Shown: positions 1 to 8,068, numbered from the stretch's first letter. The stretch is DNA of 64,000 nucleotides from Fimadaptatus sp050946055 (GCA_050946055.1 JBMNUB010000003.1:1-64000), one strand, 5' to 3'. The notes: generated from the letters alone by a model not told the origin. Numbers and translations: made by a program.

Positions 1-160
1 ATTGAATGTGATAAAGCGATATCAATCGGATACAGGCACTAAGCGGCCCATGTCTAAGATTATGTTTGATTGCCTGCTTGAGGCTTCTACTATTATGAAG
101 GTCTTGGGGGAAAGTTGATTTCCGTGAGCCCTACACGCATTAATGTTGAATTATCGGGAA
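1..160. other. left edge, no gene recognised
   Basis: An open frame on the plus strand runs from position 2 to a TGA at 116-118 and could be the 3' end of a gene that begins outside the window. The peptide (ending MKVLGES) matches no family I recognise. The remaining bases lead into the rpmG promoter. Confidence 0.3.
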
Positions 161-164
161 GCGC

Positions 165-193
165 TTGACAGCGCAATATGCGTGTGATATAGT
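165..193 (+). promoter_or_regulatory. sigma-A promoter for rpmG-secE-nusG
   Basis: TTGACA at 165-170 and TATAGT at 188-193 are separated by exactly 17 bp. The site lies about 60 bp upstream of the rpmG start and is the only strong promoter seen before the L10 leader promoter, so it probably serves rpmG, secE, nusG, rplK and rplA. Confidence 0.8.
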
Positions 194-251
194 AAATAAG
201 CATGTTTATATGTGGGTCAGCGCCCATCCCACTAGACTAGGAGGTGTAAAC

Positions 252-413
252 ATGGCCGTTGGACAGAGGGTTAAGATCACTCTGGCTTGCACCGAGTGCA
301 AGCAGCGCAACTACAATACCATGAAGAACAAGAAGAACGATCCCGACCGACTGGAGATGACGAAGTACTGCCGCTTCTGCAAAAAGCATACCACTCATAA
401 GGAGACCCGCTAA
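252..413 (+). CDS. rpmG: 50S ribosomal protein L33
   Basis: This 53-residue protein is the zinc-ribbon form of L33, a small component of the large ribosomal subunit. Two CxxC pairs are visible (CTEC near residue 13 and CRFC near residue 40), together with the NYNTMKNKKN core and the TKYC segment typical of the family. The start at 252 is chosen because an AGGAGGTG ribosome binding site ends about seven bases before the ATG. An in-frame upstream start at 165 would fall on the promoter. Its place directly before secE and nusG is the usual Firmicutes order. No tRNA-Trp lies between rpmG and secE, although one is often found there. Confidence 0.95.
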   Translation: MAVGQRVKITLACTECKQRNYNTMKNKKNDPDRLEMTKYCRFCKKHTTHKETR

Positions 414-495
414 CAGCAGCATGCGTCAGGGGCCGGGCCTTGTGCCGGACGCTTAGTCGGGCAGATGGCTCAATGATCTGAAAGAAGTGAATGAC

Positions 496-768
496 ATGGC
501 TAAGCAGAAACAGGAAGTCAACCAGAAAAAGACGGGCTTCGTGGGTTTCTTCTGCAAGATCGGACGCTTTTTCAAGAACCTGGGGCTGCGTATCGGCCGC
601 TCGTTCAAGGACATGTACGCCGAGCTTAAGAAGGTGACCTGGCCGACCAAGCAGGAACTGATAAACTACACGCTGGTCACGCTGGCTTTCATGGCCGTAT
701 TCGTCGTAGTTATAGGCGTGCAGGATTCCATATCCGCGGCGCTGGTCAGACTGCTTACCAACAGTTGA
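496..768 (+). CDS. secE: preprotein translocase subunit SecE
   Basis: SecE is the small essential subunit of the SecYEG protein-conducting channel in the cytoplasmic membrane. The 90-residue product has a basic N-terminal half, the conserved amphipathic segment ELKKVTWPTKQEL (about residues 44-56) and one C-terminal transmembrane helix (about residues 60-80), which is the single-helix Gram-positive form. ATG 496 is preferred over an in-frame GTG at 487 because AGAAG lies about eight bases upstream of the ATG. It is followed by nusG, as in most bacteria. Confidence 0.93.
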   Translation: MAKQKQEVNQKKTGFVGFFCKIGRFFKNLGLRIGRSFKDMYAELKKVTWPTKQELINYTLVTLAFMAVFVVVIGVQDSISAALVRLLTNS

Positions 769-819
769 TCCTGATCCGCATACCCTATGCCGGAGCGTAA
801 GTTTAAGGAAGGATAGCCT

Positions 820-1365
820 ATGAGTGAAAGAGCCGATAATGCCCAAGTGACCGAACAACCGCAGTGGTATGTAGTGCACACCTATTCCGGTTATGAAAAC
901 AAGGTCATGGACGACCTCAGAAAGACCGTTGACAACAATGGCCTGGAGCATCTCATCTACGAGATAAAGGTGCCGGTAGAGGAAGTGGCCGAGATAAAGG
1001 GCGGCAAGCGCCGCATGGTGCAGCACAAGACCTACCCCGGATACGTGCTGGTCAAGATGATAATGACCGACGATGCGTGGTATGTGGTACGCAACACGCG
1101 CGGCGTCACCGGCTTCGTAGGCCCGGGGTCAAAGCCCGTTCCGCTAACTGAGGCCGAGGTCGAAAAAATGGGCGTGATAGGGGAGCCCGTCAGGATAGAC
1201 CTGGTAGCCGGCGACACCTGTAAGGTGTTGGACGGCCCGTTCAAGGACTGCACCGGTGAAGTCGTTGAGATAGATACGGTCAGTCAAAAGGCGCGCATAA
1301 AGATTGCCATGTTCGGTAAAACGGCAGCGTTTGACATCGGACTGGATCAGATAGTTCGCGTCTAG
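820..1365 (+). CDS. nusG: transcription termination/antitermination factor NusG
   Basis: NusG binds RNA polymerase and modulates pausing, and couples transcription to translation or Rho. The 181-residue protein has the NGN domain (QWYVVHTYSGYENKV near residue 15, then the PGYVLVKM and VRNTRGVTGFVG blocks) and a C-terminal KOW domain around residues 125-160 with GDTCKVLDGPFKDCTGEV. AAGGAAGG stands about nine bases before the ATG. It lies in the rpmG-secE-nusG-rplK-rplA transcription unit. Confidence 0.96.
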   Translation: MSERADNAQVTEQPQWYVVHTYSGYENKVMDDLRKTVDNNGLEHLIYEIKVPVEEVAEIKGGKRRMVQHKTYPGYVLVKMIMTDDAWYVVRNTRGVTGFVGPGSKPVPLTEAEVEKMGVIGEPVRIDLVAGDTCKVLDGPFKDCTGEVVEIDTVSQKARIKIAMFGKTAAFDIGLDQIVRV

Positions 1366-1391
1366 CAGCACCTTGCGAGGAAATGTAACAC

Positions 1392-1449
1392 ATGTTGTTT
1401 CCGGCAAGGCGTGGGAGGAATCGCAAGGTTCCGTCAGAGACCACAACAT
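1392..1449 (+). promoter_or_regulatory. putative ribosomal protein L1 binding leader of rplK
   Basis: Between nusG and rplK the RNA can fold into a stem in which GTGGGAGGAA (1411-1420) faces TTCC and ACCAC (up to 1444), closed by TGTTGT and ACAACA. This resembles the L1-binding leader that controls the L11-L1 operon in other Firmicutes. Assignment is by shape and position only. Confidence 0.5.
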
Positions 1450-1465
1450 TTAGGAGGAGATCACC

Positions 1466-1891
1466 ATGGCAAAGAAAGTAACCGCGCTCATCAAGCTGCA
1501 GGTAAATGCTGGCAAGGCCACGCCCGCGCCGCCCATAGGCCCGGCGCTGGGTCAGCACGGCATTAACATACCCGGATTCTGCAAGGAGTTCAATGCCCGC
1601 ACCGCCAATCAGGCTGGCCTTGTAATCCCGGTCGTGATAACCGTTTATCAGGATCGCACGTTTACCTTCATCACCAAGACCCCGCCGGCCGCTGTGCTGA
1701 TAAAGAAGGCCGCCGGTCTGGATCACGCCTCTGGCAAGCCCAACACCGTTAAGGTGGGCAAGATAACCATGGCGCAGGTCCGCGAGATAGCTCAGACCAA
1801 GATGCCTGACCTCAACGCCGCTTCTATCGAAGCTGCTATGAGCATGGTCGCCGGTACTGCGCGCTCGATGGGTGTTACGGTCGAGGAATGA
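1466..1891 (+). CDS. rplK: 50S ribosomal protein L11
   Basis: L11 forms the stalk base of the large subunit and contacts translational GTPases. The 141-residue product has the classic N-terminal block (KLQVNAGKATPAPPIGPALG, residues 9-28) with the proline pair that binds thiostrepton-type antibiotics, and the C-terminal RNA-binding domain ending in the glycine and threonine-rich SMVAGTARSMGVTVEE region. TAGGAGGAG precedes the ATG. Isoleucine codons here are a mix of ATC and ATA, unlike the ATA-dominated genes farther downstream. Confidence 0.97.
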   Translation: MAKKVTALIKLQVNAGKATPAPPIGPALGQHGINIPGFCKEFNARTANQAGLVIPVVITVYQDRTFTFITKTPPAAVLIKKAAGLDHASGKPNTVKVGKITMAQVREIAQTKMPDLNAASIEAAMSMVAGTARSMGVTVEE

Positions 1892-1951
1892 TCCTTAGAC
1901 CGCAGTGGAAGGCTGTACGCCGCTAAAACCACAGGGAGGATGTAAATTAGA

Positions 1952-2644
1952 ATGAAGCACGGTAAGAAGTATATTGACAGCAGCAAGCTGATCGATTCCC
2001 TCAATCTGTATGAGCCGGACGAGGCTGTAAAGCTGGTAAAGCAGACCGGCAAGGCCAAGTTCGACGAGACCGTGGAGATATCGGTGCGTCTGGGCGTCGA
2101 TCCCCGCCATGCGGACCAGCAGGTTCGCGGCGCGGTTGTACTGCCCCATGGTACCGGCAAGCAGGTCAAGGTCCTGGTCTTCGCCAAGGGCGACAAGGCC
2201 AGCGAGGCTGAGGCCGCGGGCGCCGATTTCGTGGGCGCTGAGGAGTACATAACCAAGATCCAGAAGGAAAACTGGTTCGATTTCGACGTGGTCGTGGCTA
2301 CCCCCGACATGATGGGTCTGGTTGGCCGTCTGGGCCGCGTGCTCGGTCCTAAGGGCCTGATGCCTAACCCCAAGAGCGGCACCGTGACCATGGATGTCAC
2401 CCGCGCCGTGAACGAGATCAAAGCCGGTAAGGTCGAGTACCGCGTGGACAAGACCTCTATCGTACACTGCCCCCTGGGCAAGGTCTCCTTCACCGAGGAG
2501 CAGATCAGCGAGAATCTGCGCGTGCTGATGGATGCCATAGTAAAGGCCAAGCCGGCCTCTGCTAAGGGTACCTATATCCGCAGCTGCGTGATCTCCGCTA
2601 CCATGGGCCCTGGCATAAAAGTTAACCCGGTTCGCTTCGGCTAA
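1952..2644 (+). CDS. rplA: 50S ribosomal protein L1
   Basis: L1 binds 23S rRNA at the E-site stalk and usually represses translation of its own operon by binding the leader before rplK. The 230-residue length is normal. The conserved PHGTGK block, the GRLGRVLGPKGLMPNPK motif (about residues 126-142) and the SFTEEQISENL segment identify it. The start follows a GGGAGGA ribosome binding site. It is the last gene before a separate promoter and attenuator for rplJ-rplL. Confidence 0.97.
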   Translation: MKHGKKYIDSSKLIDSLNLYEPDEAVKLVKQTGKAKFDETVEISVRLGVDPRHADQQVRGAVVLPHGTGKQVKVLVFAKGDKASEAEAAGADFVGAEEYITKIQKENWFDFDVVVATPDMMGLVGRLGRVLGPKGLMPNPKSGTVTMDVTRAVNEIKAGKVEYRVDKTSIVHCPLGKVSFTEEQISENLRVLMDAIVKAKPASAKGTYIRSCVISATMGPGIKVNPVRFG

Positions 2645-2647
2645 GAG

Positions 2648-2676
2648 TTGACAGAGCCGCGTGCGCGTGGTATAAT
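2648..2676 (+). promoter_or_regulatory. sigma-A promoter for rplJ-rplL
   Basis: Perfect consensus: TTGACA at 2648-2653 and TATAAT at 2671-2676 with a 17-bp spacer. It begins four bases after the rplA stop codon and drives the L10 leader RNA and the rplJ-rplL pair, allowing higher output of the 7/12 stalk genes. Confidence 0.9.
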
Positions 2677-2681
2677 ATAAA

Positions 2682-2805
2682 ACGCTGACCGAGTCAGCAA
2701 GCCGTAGACAGTGGGAGCGCAAGCTTAATGGGAAACCACCCACCGAGGCGTGAGGCACATAGTGAATTTTTCTATGCCCTTGCGTGTCTGCGCAGGGGCA
2801 TTTTC
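2682..2805 (+). promoter_or_regulatory. ribosomal protein L10 leader with attenuator hairpin
   Basis: The segment with CCGTAGACAGTGGGAGC and CCACCCACCGAGGCG (2702-2751) matches the Firmicutes L10 leader, an RNA bound by the L10(L12)4 complex. It is followed by an 11-bp hairpin (ATGCCCTTGCG 2774-2784 against CGCAGGGGCAT 2791-2801) and TTTT, which is a terminator. Excess L10 is expected to favour that terminator and so lower rplJ-rplL transcription. Confidence 0.85.
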
Positions 2806-2864
2806 ATATGCCCCGCTCGCCTCAGTTATGAGACGATAGCTTTGTGGCAAGGAGGTGCATATAG

Positions 2865-3392
2865 TTGAGTCAGGCTCAGGAACAGAAAAAGCTGGTAGTT
2901 GCCGCTATACGCGAAAAGCTGGAAAAGGCTCAGAGCGTAGTGCTCATAGATTACCGCGGACTGACCGTGGCCGAAGTCACCGAGCTTCGCAACGAGTTCC
3001 GCAAGGCCGGCGTTGAGTATCAGGTTCTCAAGAACACTCTGATAAAGATCGCCGCCAATGAAATGGGCGTAACCGGTCTGGACAACGTGCTGGAAGGCCC
3101 CACCGCTGTGGCGTTCAGCATGGAGGATCCGGCTTCTGCCGCTAAGATAGTCAGCGAATTCGCCAAGAAGACCAAGAAGACTCAGGTCAAGGCTGGTTTG
3201 CTGGGCACGGAAGTTCTCGATGTCAAGGGCGTACAGGCGCTGGCCGATCTGCCGCCCAAGGAAGTGCTCATCGCCCGCATCATGGGCAGCTTGAACGCTC
3301 CCGTTACCAACTTCGTGGGTGTGCTGTCCGCGACGCTGCGTTCCCTGGTGTACGCTATCGACGCGGTTCGCAAGTCCAAGGAAGAGGGCTGA
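2865..3392 (+). CDS. rplJ: 50S ribosomal protein L10
   Basis: L10 anchors the L7/L12 dimers to the ribosomal stalk. The 175-residue protein shows the family N-terminus (REKLEKAQSVVLIDYRGL), KNTLIKIAANE, LEGPTAVAFS, and a C-terminal helix that would bind L7/L12. Translation starts at a TTG (2865-2867), supported by AAGGAGGTG ten bases upstream and by the normal N-terminal sequence MSQAQEQKK. The promoter and attenuating L10 leader lie immediately upstream, so autoregulation is likely. Confidence 0.96.
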   Translation: MSQAQEQKKLVVAAIREKLEKAQSVVLIDYRGLTVAEVTELRNEFRKAGVEYQVLKNTLIKIAANEMGVTGLDNVLEGPTAVAFSMEDPASAAKIVSEFAKKTKKTQVKAGLLGTEVLDVKGVQALADLPPKEVLIARIMGSLNAPVTNFVGVLSATLRSLVYAIDAVRKSKEEG

Positions 3393-3505
3393 CATTAAGT
3401 CAATGGGCAAAGGATATGCGCGCGCGCTGCGTAATCCGCCCACAATGACGAGGGTCGCATGACCCGCATCATCAACAATACTAGATAAAATGGAGGGTTT
3501 ATAAT

Positions 3506-3886
3506 ATGACTCGCGATGAACTGATAACCGCTATTGGCGAGATGACCGTTCTGGAACTGGCTGACCTGGTAAAGGCTCTGGAGGAGAAGTTCGGCGTATC
3601 CGCTGCTGCTCCCGTTGCTGTTGCTGCTGCTCCCGCTGCGGCCGCTGCTGCTGCTCCCGCTGAGGAGAAGACCGAGTTCGACGTAGTGCTCAAGAGCGTT
3701 GATGCTTCCGCGAAGCTGAAGGTCATCAAGGCTGTGCGCGAGGTCGTTGACGGCCTGGGCCTGAAGGAAGCCAAGGAGCTGGTTGAGAGCGCTCCCAAGA
3801 CCCTGAAGGAAGGCATCGCCAAGGACGAGGCCGAGAAGATCGCTGCGAAGCTGAAGGAAGCTGGCGCTGAGGTCGAGGTTAAGTAA
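3506..3886 (+). CDS. rplL: 50S ribosomal protein L7/L12
   Basis: L7/L12 is the flexible stalk protein that recruits translation factors. The 126-residue product has the N-terminal dimerisation helix (residues 1-30), an alanine-rich hinge (about 32-55) and the globular C-terminal domain with KTEFDVVLKS, KLKVIKAVREV and GLGLKEAKELVE. Codon choice is strongly biased, as expected for a very abundant protein. It is followed by a strong terminator and closes the ribosomal cluster. Confidence 0.97.
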   Translation: MTRDELITAIGEMTVLELADLVKALEEKFGVSAAAPVAVAAAPAAAAAAAPAEEKTEFDVVLKSVDASAKLKVIKAVREVVDGLGLKEAKELVESAPKTLKEGIAKDEAEKIAAKLKEAGAEVEVK

Positions 3887-3903
3887 TCTTACTTGCCACA
3901 TGC

Positions 3904-3937
3904 AAAGAGCGTTGCGCGTTTGCGCGACGCTCTTTTT
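3904..3937 (+). terminator. terminator of the rplJ-rplL unit
   Basis: AAAGAGCGT and a CGCG inner stem pair with CGCG and ACGCTCTTT around a short TTTG loop, followed by a run of T at 3933-3937. Confidence 0.9.
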
Positions 3938-4060
3938 AGTGCGCATTTTGAGAGGCGCGCGCTTGGCCAAGCGGTCGGGCCTTTGCATGCGGGCGCGCTG
4001 TGCCGCGGCATACGGTATTGCGCGCGGACAGTTCGATGCATCTGGCGGCGCGACAAGTCC

Positions 4061-4181
4061 AAAAGCGCCCGCCGAAACTGGACGGGCGCGAATATGCGCA
4101 TGCATATCAGGAAAAAGCCCCGCCGAAACTGAGAGCAGACTTGCCCGGCGGCTGCATCAGCAAAAAGCGCCCGCCGAAACT
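4061..4181. repeat. three copies of a 20-bp motif at about 51-bp period
   Basis: AAAAGCGCCCGCCGAAACTG and close variants occur at 4061-4080, 4112-4131 and 4162-4181. Weaker GCATC(A/T)G similarity precedes each one, so this is a degenerate tandem array. The rest of the 3938-4329 gap shows no gene. An ATGAGATAAT stretch near 4263-4272 could hold a -10 for larE, but no good -35 is seen. Confidence 0.7.
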
Positions 4182-4329
4182 TTGACATGCGCACTGCAGC
4201 CGCACATCGCCCGCTGCGCGCGAGCGCGTTAACTCAAATACGCATGCAAGAACGTGCGAATTATGAGATAATGTAGCAAACAACGGCGAATTACGGCGCG
4301 GGCATATGCGCGCGCATAGGAGGCTGCTT

Positions 4330-5124
4330 ATGGACGGGCTTGATGGAAAGTATGTGGCGCTTAAAGACTGGCTGAGTGCGCATGCGCCTTTGGCGCTGGC
4401 ATTCTCGGGCGGCGTGGATTCCAGCTTTTTGCTGGCTGCCTGCCGTGAGGCGGATGCGGATCATCTGGCCATAACGGTGGATTCGGTGTTTCAGAGCGAG
4501 ACGGAGCGCGAGGACGCTTTTGCCCTGGCGCATGGCGATCGCTGGCTGCGCATATCGGTGGACGTGCTGGGCATAGAGGGCGTGTGCGAGAACCCGCCCG
4601 AGCGCTGCTACCTGTGCAAGCGGGAGATATTCAAAAGCATATTCGAGCGCGCAGAGGGGCGCTGCGTGATAGACGGCACTAACTACGACGATCTAGGCGA
4701 TTTCCGCCCCGGCATGCGCGCGCTGCGCGAGCTGGGCGTAAAGTCGCCGCTGATGGAGCTGGGCTGGCGCAAGGCCGATATTCGCGAGATGTCGCGCAGG
4801 CTGGGACTCAGTACCGCCGACAAGCCCGCCATGGCCTGCCTTGCCACGCGCATACCCATGGGCGAGCGCATAGAGCCGGGCAAGCTGCGCGCGGTGGACA
4901 TGGCCGAAAATGCCATAAAGAAGCTGGGCTTTGCGCAGGTGCGCGTGCGCGCGCATGGCGACATAGCCCGAATAGAGCTGGACAGGGACATGCTGGTCAG
5001 GGCGGCTGAACAGGCAGCCGATATAGTTGCGGCGGTCAAGGGCGCAGGCTTCAAGCGCGCCGCGCTCGATTTGGACGGCTACAACATGGGCAGCATGAAC
5101 GAGAGGAGCGTGAGCGGCCGATGA
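4330..5124 (+). CDS. larE: ATP-dependent sacrificial sulfur transferase LarE
   Basis: LarE adenylates pyridinium-3,5-biscarboxylic acid mononucleotide and supplies sulfur during synthesis of the nickel-pincer nucleotide, the cofactor of lactate racemase and related enzymes. The 264-residue product has the PP-loop SGGVDSS (26-32), the NPPERCYLCKRE block (88-99) and a cysteine in PAMACLATRIP (Cys170), which probably corresponds to the sacrificial cysteine of the Lactiplantibacillus enzyme. ATG 4330 is chosen because AGGAGG lies at 4318-4323. An earlier ATG at 4306 has no site. The stop overlaps the larB start. Confidence 0.93.
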   Translation: MDGLDGKYVALKDWLSAHAPLALAFSGGVDSSFLLAACREADADHLAITVDSVFQSETEREDAFALAHGDRWLRISVDVLGIEGVCENPPERCYLCKREIFKSIFERAEGRCVIDGTNYDDLGDFRPGMRALRELGVKSPLMELGWRKADIREMSRRLGLSTADKPAMACLATRIPMGERIEPGKLRAVDMAENAIKKLGFAQVRVRAHGDIARIELDRDMLVRAAEQAADIVAAVKGAGFKRAALDLDGYNMGSMNERSVSGR

Positions 5125-5900
5125 GCGGCACGGCGGGCGCATGGGAGGACGAAAAGCGGCTCTGGCTGGAGCGCGTGCGCACAGGTGAGCTGAGCGTGGA
5201 CGATGCGCTGGAAGAACTGCGCCGCATGCCGCTTGAGGATCTGGGCTATGCCGTGGTGGATCATCATCGCCAGCTCAGGCAGGGCGTGCCTGAGGTCATA
5301 TACTGCGCGGGCAAGACCCCCGAACAGACCGGTGGCATAGCGCGCGCGCTGCTCAGCCGCAGCGGCAACAACCTGCTGTGTACGCGCGCCGGGCGCGAGC
5401 ACTTCGAGGCCGTGCGCGAGCATGCGCCCGAGGCCGAGTACTATCCCGAGGCGCGCATAGTGCGCGTAATGCGCGACCACACCAATTACGGCGTGGGGCG
5501 CATACTGGTGCTGACCGGCGGCACCAGCGACATACCCGTGGCCGAAGAAGCCGCGCTCACAGCCGAGACGCTGGGCAATGAAGTTGGCCGCATATACGAC
5601 GTGGGCGTAGCCGGAATACACAGGCTGCTCAGCCGCACTGACGAGATAATGAAGGCCAATGTGCTGATTGCGGTGGCGGGCATGGAGGGCGCGCTGGCTT
5701 CGGTCGTGGCGGGCCTTGTTGACAGGCCGGTCATAGCCGTGCCTACCAGCGTGGGCTATGGCGCGAATTTCGGCGGGCTGAGCGCGCTGCTGACCATGAT
5801 AAACAGCTGCGCAAGCGGGGTCAGCACGGTGAACATAGACAACGGTTTTGGCGCGGGCTATATGGCGGCGCTGATAAACCGGCCGGGGAGGACGCTATGA
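5121..5900 (+). CDS. larB: nickel-pincer cofactor biosynthesis protein LarB
   Basis: LarB carboxylates and hydrolyses nicotinic acid adenine dinucleotide to make the dicarboxylated precursor used by LarE. The 259-residue product has an N-terminal helical segment and a C-terminal domain related to PurE (AIR carboxylase). The visible landmarks are VLTGGTSDIPVAEEA (about residue 130), GVAGIHRLL and the SVGYGANFGGLSALLTMINSC block near the C-terminus. It overlaps larE by four bases and larC2 by four bases (ATGA), so the three genes are probably translationally coupled. Confidence 0.94.
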   Translation: MSGTAGAWEDEKRLWLERVRTGELSVDDALEELRRMPLEDLGYAVVDHHRQLRQGVPEVIYCAGKTPEQTGGIARALLSRSGNNLLCTRAGREHFEAVREHAPEAEYYPEARIVRVMRDHTNYGVGRILVLTGGTSDIPVAEEAALTAETLGNEVGRIYDVGVAGIHRLLSRTDEIMKANVLIAVAGMEGALASVVAGLVDRPVIAVPTSVGYGANFGGLSALLTMINSCASGVSTVNIDNGFGAGYMAALINRPGRTL

Positions 5901-6379
5901 GCATATCGCAGGGAGCGCAGGCGGGCGAACAGCCGCGCTTTGAACCGGCGCGCGAGGCGCGCGACGTGGCCGTGATAGAGTGCAACATAGACGACATGAC
6001 ACCCGAGCAGCTTTCATATGCCTGCGAGGCGCTCATGGAGGCGGGCGCGCTGGATGTGTGGCAGACGCCCATTATAATGAAGAAAGGCCGCATGGCATCG
6101 CAGCTGAGCGTGCTGTGCGCGCAGGACGATGCCGAGATGATGGCCGATGAGGTGCTGCGCCAGACCAGCACGCTGGGCGTGCGCATAGCGCTGTACGCCA
6201 GGCGGGTGCTGCCGCGCGCGCATCGCACGGTGGATACGCAGTACGGCCCTGTGCGCGTAAAGACCGCACCCGGCAAGGCTTCTCCCGAATACGAGGACTG
6301 CCGCGCGGCGGCGCGTGCCTGCGATGTGCCGATAATGGACGTATACGACGCGGCGCGCAGCGCTCATAAGCGCACTTGA
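5897..6379 (+). CDS. stand-alone C-terminal part of nickel insertase LarC (LarC2)
   Basis: In characterised LarC, a CTP-dependent cyclometallase inserts nickel into the pincer nucleotide, and the full protein is about 400 residues with two parts (LarC1 and LarC2), sometimes joined by ribosomal frameshifting. This 160-residue product contains only the second part: AVIECNIDDMTPEQLSYACE (about residues 25-44), DVWQTPIIMKKGRMA and the C-terminal EYEDCRAAARA. It starts on the ATGA overlap with larB. The larC1 part is not before it, between larB and larC2, or in the following 140 bases. The true partner may be elsewhere, or the pathway may be incomplete. Confidence 0.85.
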   Translation: MSISQGAQAGEQPRFEPAREARDVAVIECNIDDMTPEQLSYACEALMEAGALDVWQTPIIMKKGRMASQLSVLCAQDDAEMMADEVLRQTSTLGVRIALYARRVLPRAHRTVDTQYGPVRVKTAPGKASPEYEDCRAAARACDVPIMDVYDAARSAHKRT

Positions 6380-6523
6380 AGCACGCATCTCCGAACATTT
6401 ACGTCCGGTTCGGTTAAAAGTTACGGGTTTTTATGGATTATTTGCCCCACCTGTGGTAATATATAGGTGTAAGATACGCGCGGGGTCAGTCCCCGCGGCA
6501 TATTGCGTTTAGGAGGGTTTGCT

Positions 6524-7033
6524 ATGCCTAAGGTTGCGGTCATAATGGGCAGCCACAAGGATTTTGCGGCCGTGGAGCCGTGCATAAAGCAGCTTGCTGA
6601 GCTGGGCATCGAGGTGGAGGCGCGCGTGCTGAGCGCACACCGCACTCCCGAGGAAGCGGCGGCGTTTGCGCGTCTGGCGCAGGAGAGCGGCGTAGAGGTG
6701 CTGATAGCTGCGGCAGGCAAGGCTGCGCATCTGGCGGGCGTGCTGGCGGCGTATACCGTGCTGCCGGTAATAGGATTGCCCATCGCTGCCTCGCAGCTGG
6801 ACGGCATGGATGCGCTGCTGGCGATAGTGCAGATGCCCGCGGGCATACCCGTCGCCACAGTGGCGATAAACGGCGCTCAGAACGCCGCGCTGCTGGCGGC
6901 GCAGATACTGGGCGTAAAGTACCCCGAGATACGCATGCAACTTGAGCAGGGGCGCGTTAAGATGCACGATGAAGTGCTGATGCGCGACGCGGAGATAGCG
7001 GCCAAGGTCGCCGACATCGTCAAAGGAGAATGA
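6524..7033 (+). CDS. purE: 5-(carboxyamino)imidazole ribonucleotide mutase PurE
   Basis: PurE makes CAIR in the sixth step of purine synthesis. The 169-residue length is normal. Visible motifs are VIMGSHKDF (residues 6-14), the catalytic-region SAHRTPEE and the C-terminal VQMPAGIPVATVAINGAQNA. The usual GAGGAAHLPG loop reads AAGKAAHLAG, so the second glycine is lysine and the proline is alanine, a modest departure. No purK is in the window, so whether it uses N5-CAIR or CO2 directly cannot be told. AGGAGG at 6511-6516 fixes the start. A small GC-rich hairpin (6477-6498) lies upstream. Confidence 0.93.
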   Translation: MPKVAVIMGSHKDFAAVEPCIKQLAELGIEVEARVLSAHRTPEEAAAFARLAQESGVEVLIAAAGKAAHLAGVLAAYTVLPVIGLPIAASQLDGMDALLAIVQMPAGIPVATVAINGAQNAALLAAQILGVKYPEIRMQLEQGRVKMHDEVLMRDAEIAAKVADIVKGE

Positions 7034-7036
7034 CAA

Positions 7037-8068
7037 ATGATAACTTACAAGGATTCCGGTGTGGACGTCGAGCGCGGCTATGAGGCCGTGCGGCTGATGA
7101 AGGAACATGTAAAGCGCACCTTTAACGACAACGTGATAGGCGATCTGGGCTCTTTCGGCGGCTTCTATTCGATTGAGAACAATGGCATGAACCGTCCCGT
7201 GCTGGTCGCGGGTACCGATGGCGTGGGTACTAAGCTCAAGCTGGCCTTCATGACCGGCCGTCACGACACCGTGGGCATAGACTGCGTGGCCATGTGCGTA
7301 AACGATGTGGTCTGTCAGGGCGCCATGCCGCTGTTCTTCCTGGATTATCTGGCGACCGGCAGCCTCAAGCCCGAGCTGGCAGCGACCATAGTGCGCGGCA
7401 TTGCCGAGGGTTGCCTGCAGGCCGGCTGCGCGCTGATAGGCGGCGAGACCGCCGAGATGCCCGGCTTCTATCCCGACGGCGAGTACGATCTGGCCGGCTT
7501 CTGCGTGGGCATGGTCGATCGCGCTCAGGCGATAAACGGCAGCGGCATACGCGCGGGCGACACTCTGGTCGGCCTTGCGTCTTCGGGCGTGCATTCCAAC
7601 GGCTTCTCGCTGGTGCGCCGCCTGCTGGTGAATGACGACACCGATCTCAACGCCGTGGTGGATGAGCTGGGCTGCTCGCTGGCTGACGAGCTGCTGCGCC
7701 CCACCCGCATATATGTGCGCACCATAAAGGAACTGATATCCCGCTTCGCCATAAAGGGCATAGCCCACATAACCGGCGGCGGATTCATAGAGAACATACC
7801 GCGCATACTGCCCGACGGCCTGACCGCGCGCATAGACCGCGGCAGCTGGCCGGTACAGCCCATATTCAAGATGATGCAGCGCATAAGCGGCATGCAGGAT
7901 GAGCAGATATACAACACCTTCAACATGGGCATAGGCATGGTGCTGGCCGTGGACAGCGAGGAGGCCGACGCGGTGGTCTGCGCCGCCAATTCGCTGGGCG
8001 AGAAGGCGTTCGTCATAGGCGAAGTGATAGACAGCGCCGACGGCGGCAAGGGAGTGAAGCTCGCATGA
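7037..8068 (+). CDS. purM: phosphoribosylformylglycinamidine cyclo-ligase
   Basis: PurM closes the imidazole ring, converting FGAM to AIR with ATP. The 343-residue product is full length and shows the N-terminal DSGVDVERG, GTDGVGTKLKLA, DCVAMCVNDV, GGETAEMPGFY, SSGVHSNGFSLVR and HITGGGFIENIPR motifs of the family. It begins three bases after purE ends and overlaps purN by four bases. Nearly all of its isoleucine codons are ATA. Confidence 0.97.
   Translation: MITYKDSGVDVERGYEAVRLMKEHVKRTFNDNVIGDLGSFGGFYSIENNGMNRPVLVAGTDGVGTKLKLAFMTGRHDTVGIDCVAMCVNDVVCQGAMPLFFLDYLATGSLKPELAATIVRGIAEGCLQAGCALIGGETAEMPGFYPDGEYDLAGFCVGMVDRAQAINGSGIRAGDTLVGLASSGVHSNGFSLVRRLLVNDDTDLNAVVDELGCSLADELLRPTRIYVRTIKELISRFAIKGIAHITGGGFIENIPRILPDGLTARIDRGSWPVQPIFKMMQRISGMQDEQIYNTFNMGIGMVLAVDSEEADAVVCAANSLGEKAFVIGEVIDSADGGKGVKLA

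Noticed and set aside
414..495. tRNA-Trp between rpmG and secE
   Set aside because: That tRNA is frequent at this place in Firmicutes, but the 80 bases here do not fold as a tRNA and lack the T-loop sequence.
4182..4210. Promoter for larE at TTGACA 4182-4187
   Set aside because: No -10-like hexamer lies 16-18 bp downstream.
6380..6523. Purine riboswitch before purE
   Set aside because: I could not find the conserved TATA...loop pattern of the guanine/adenine aptamer. Only a small GC hairpin is present.
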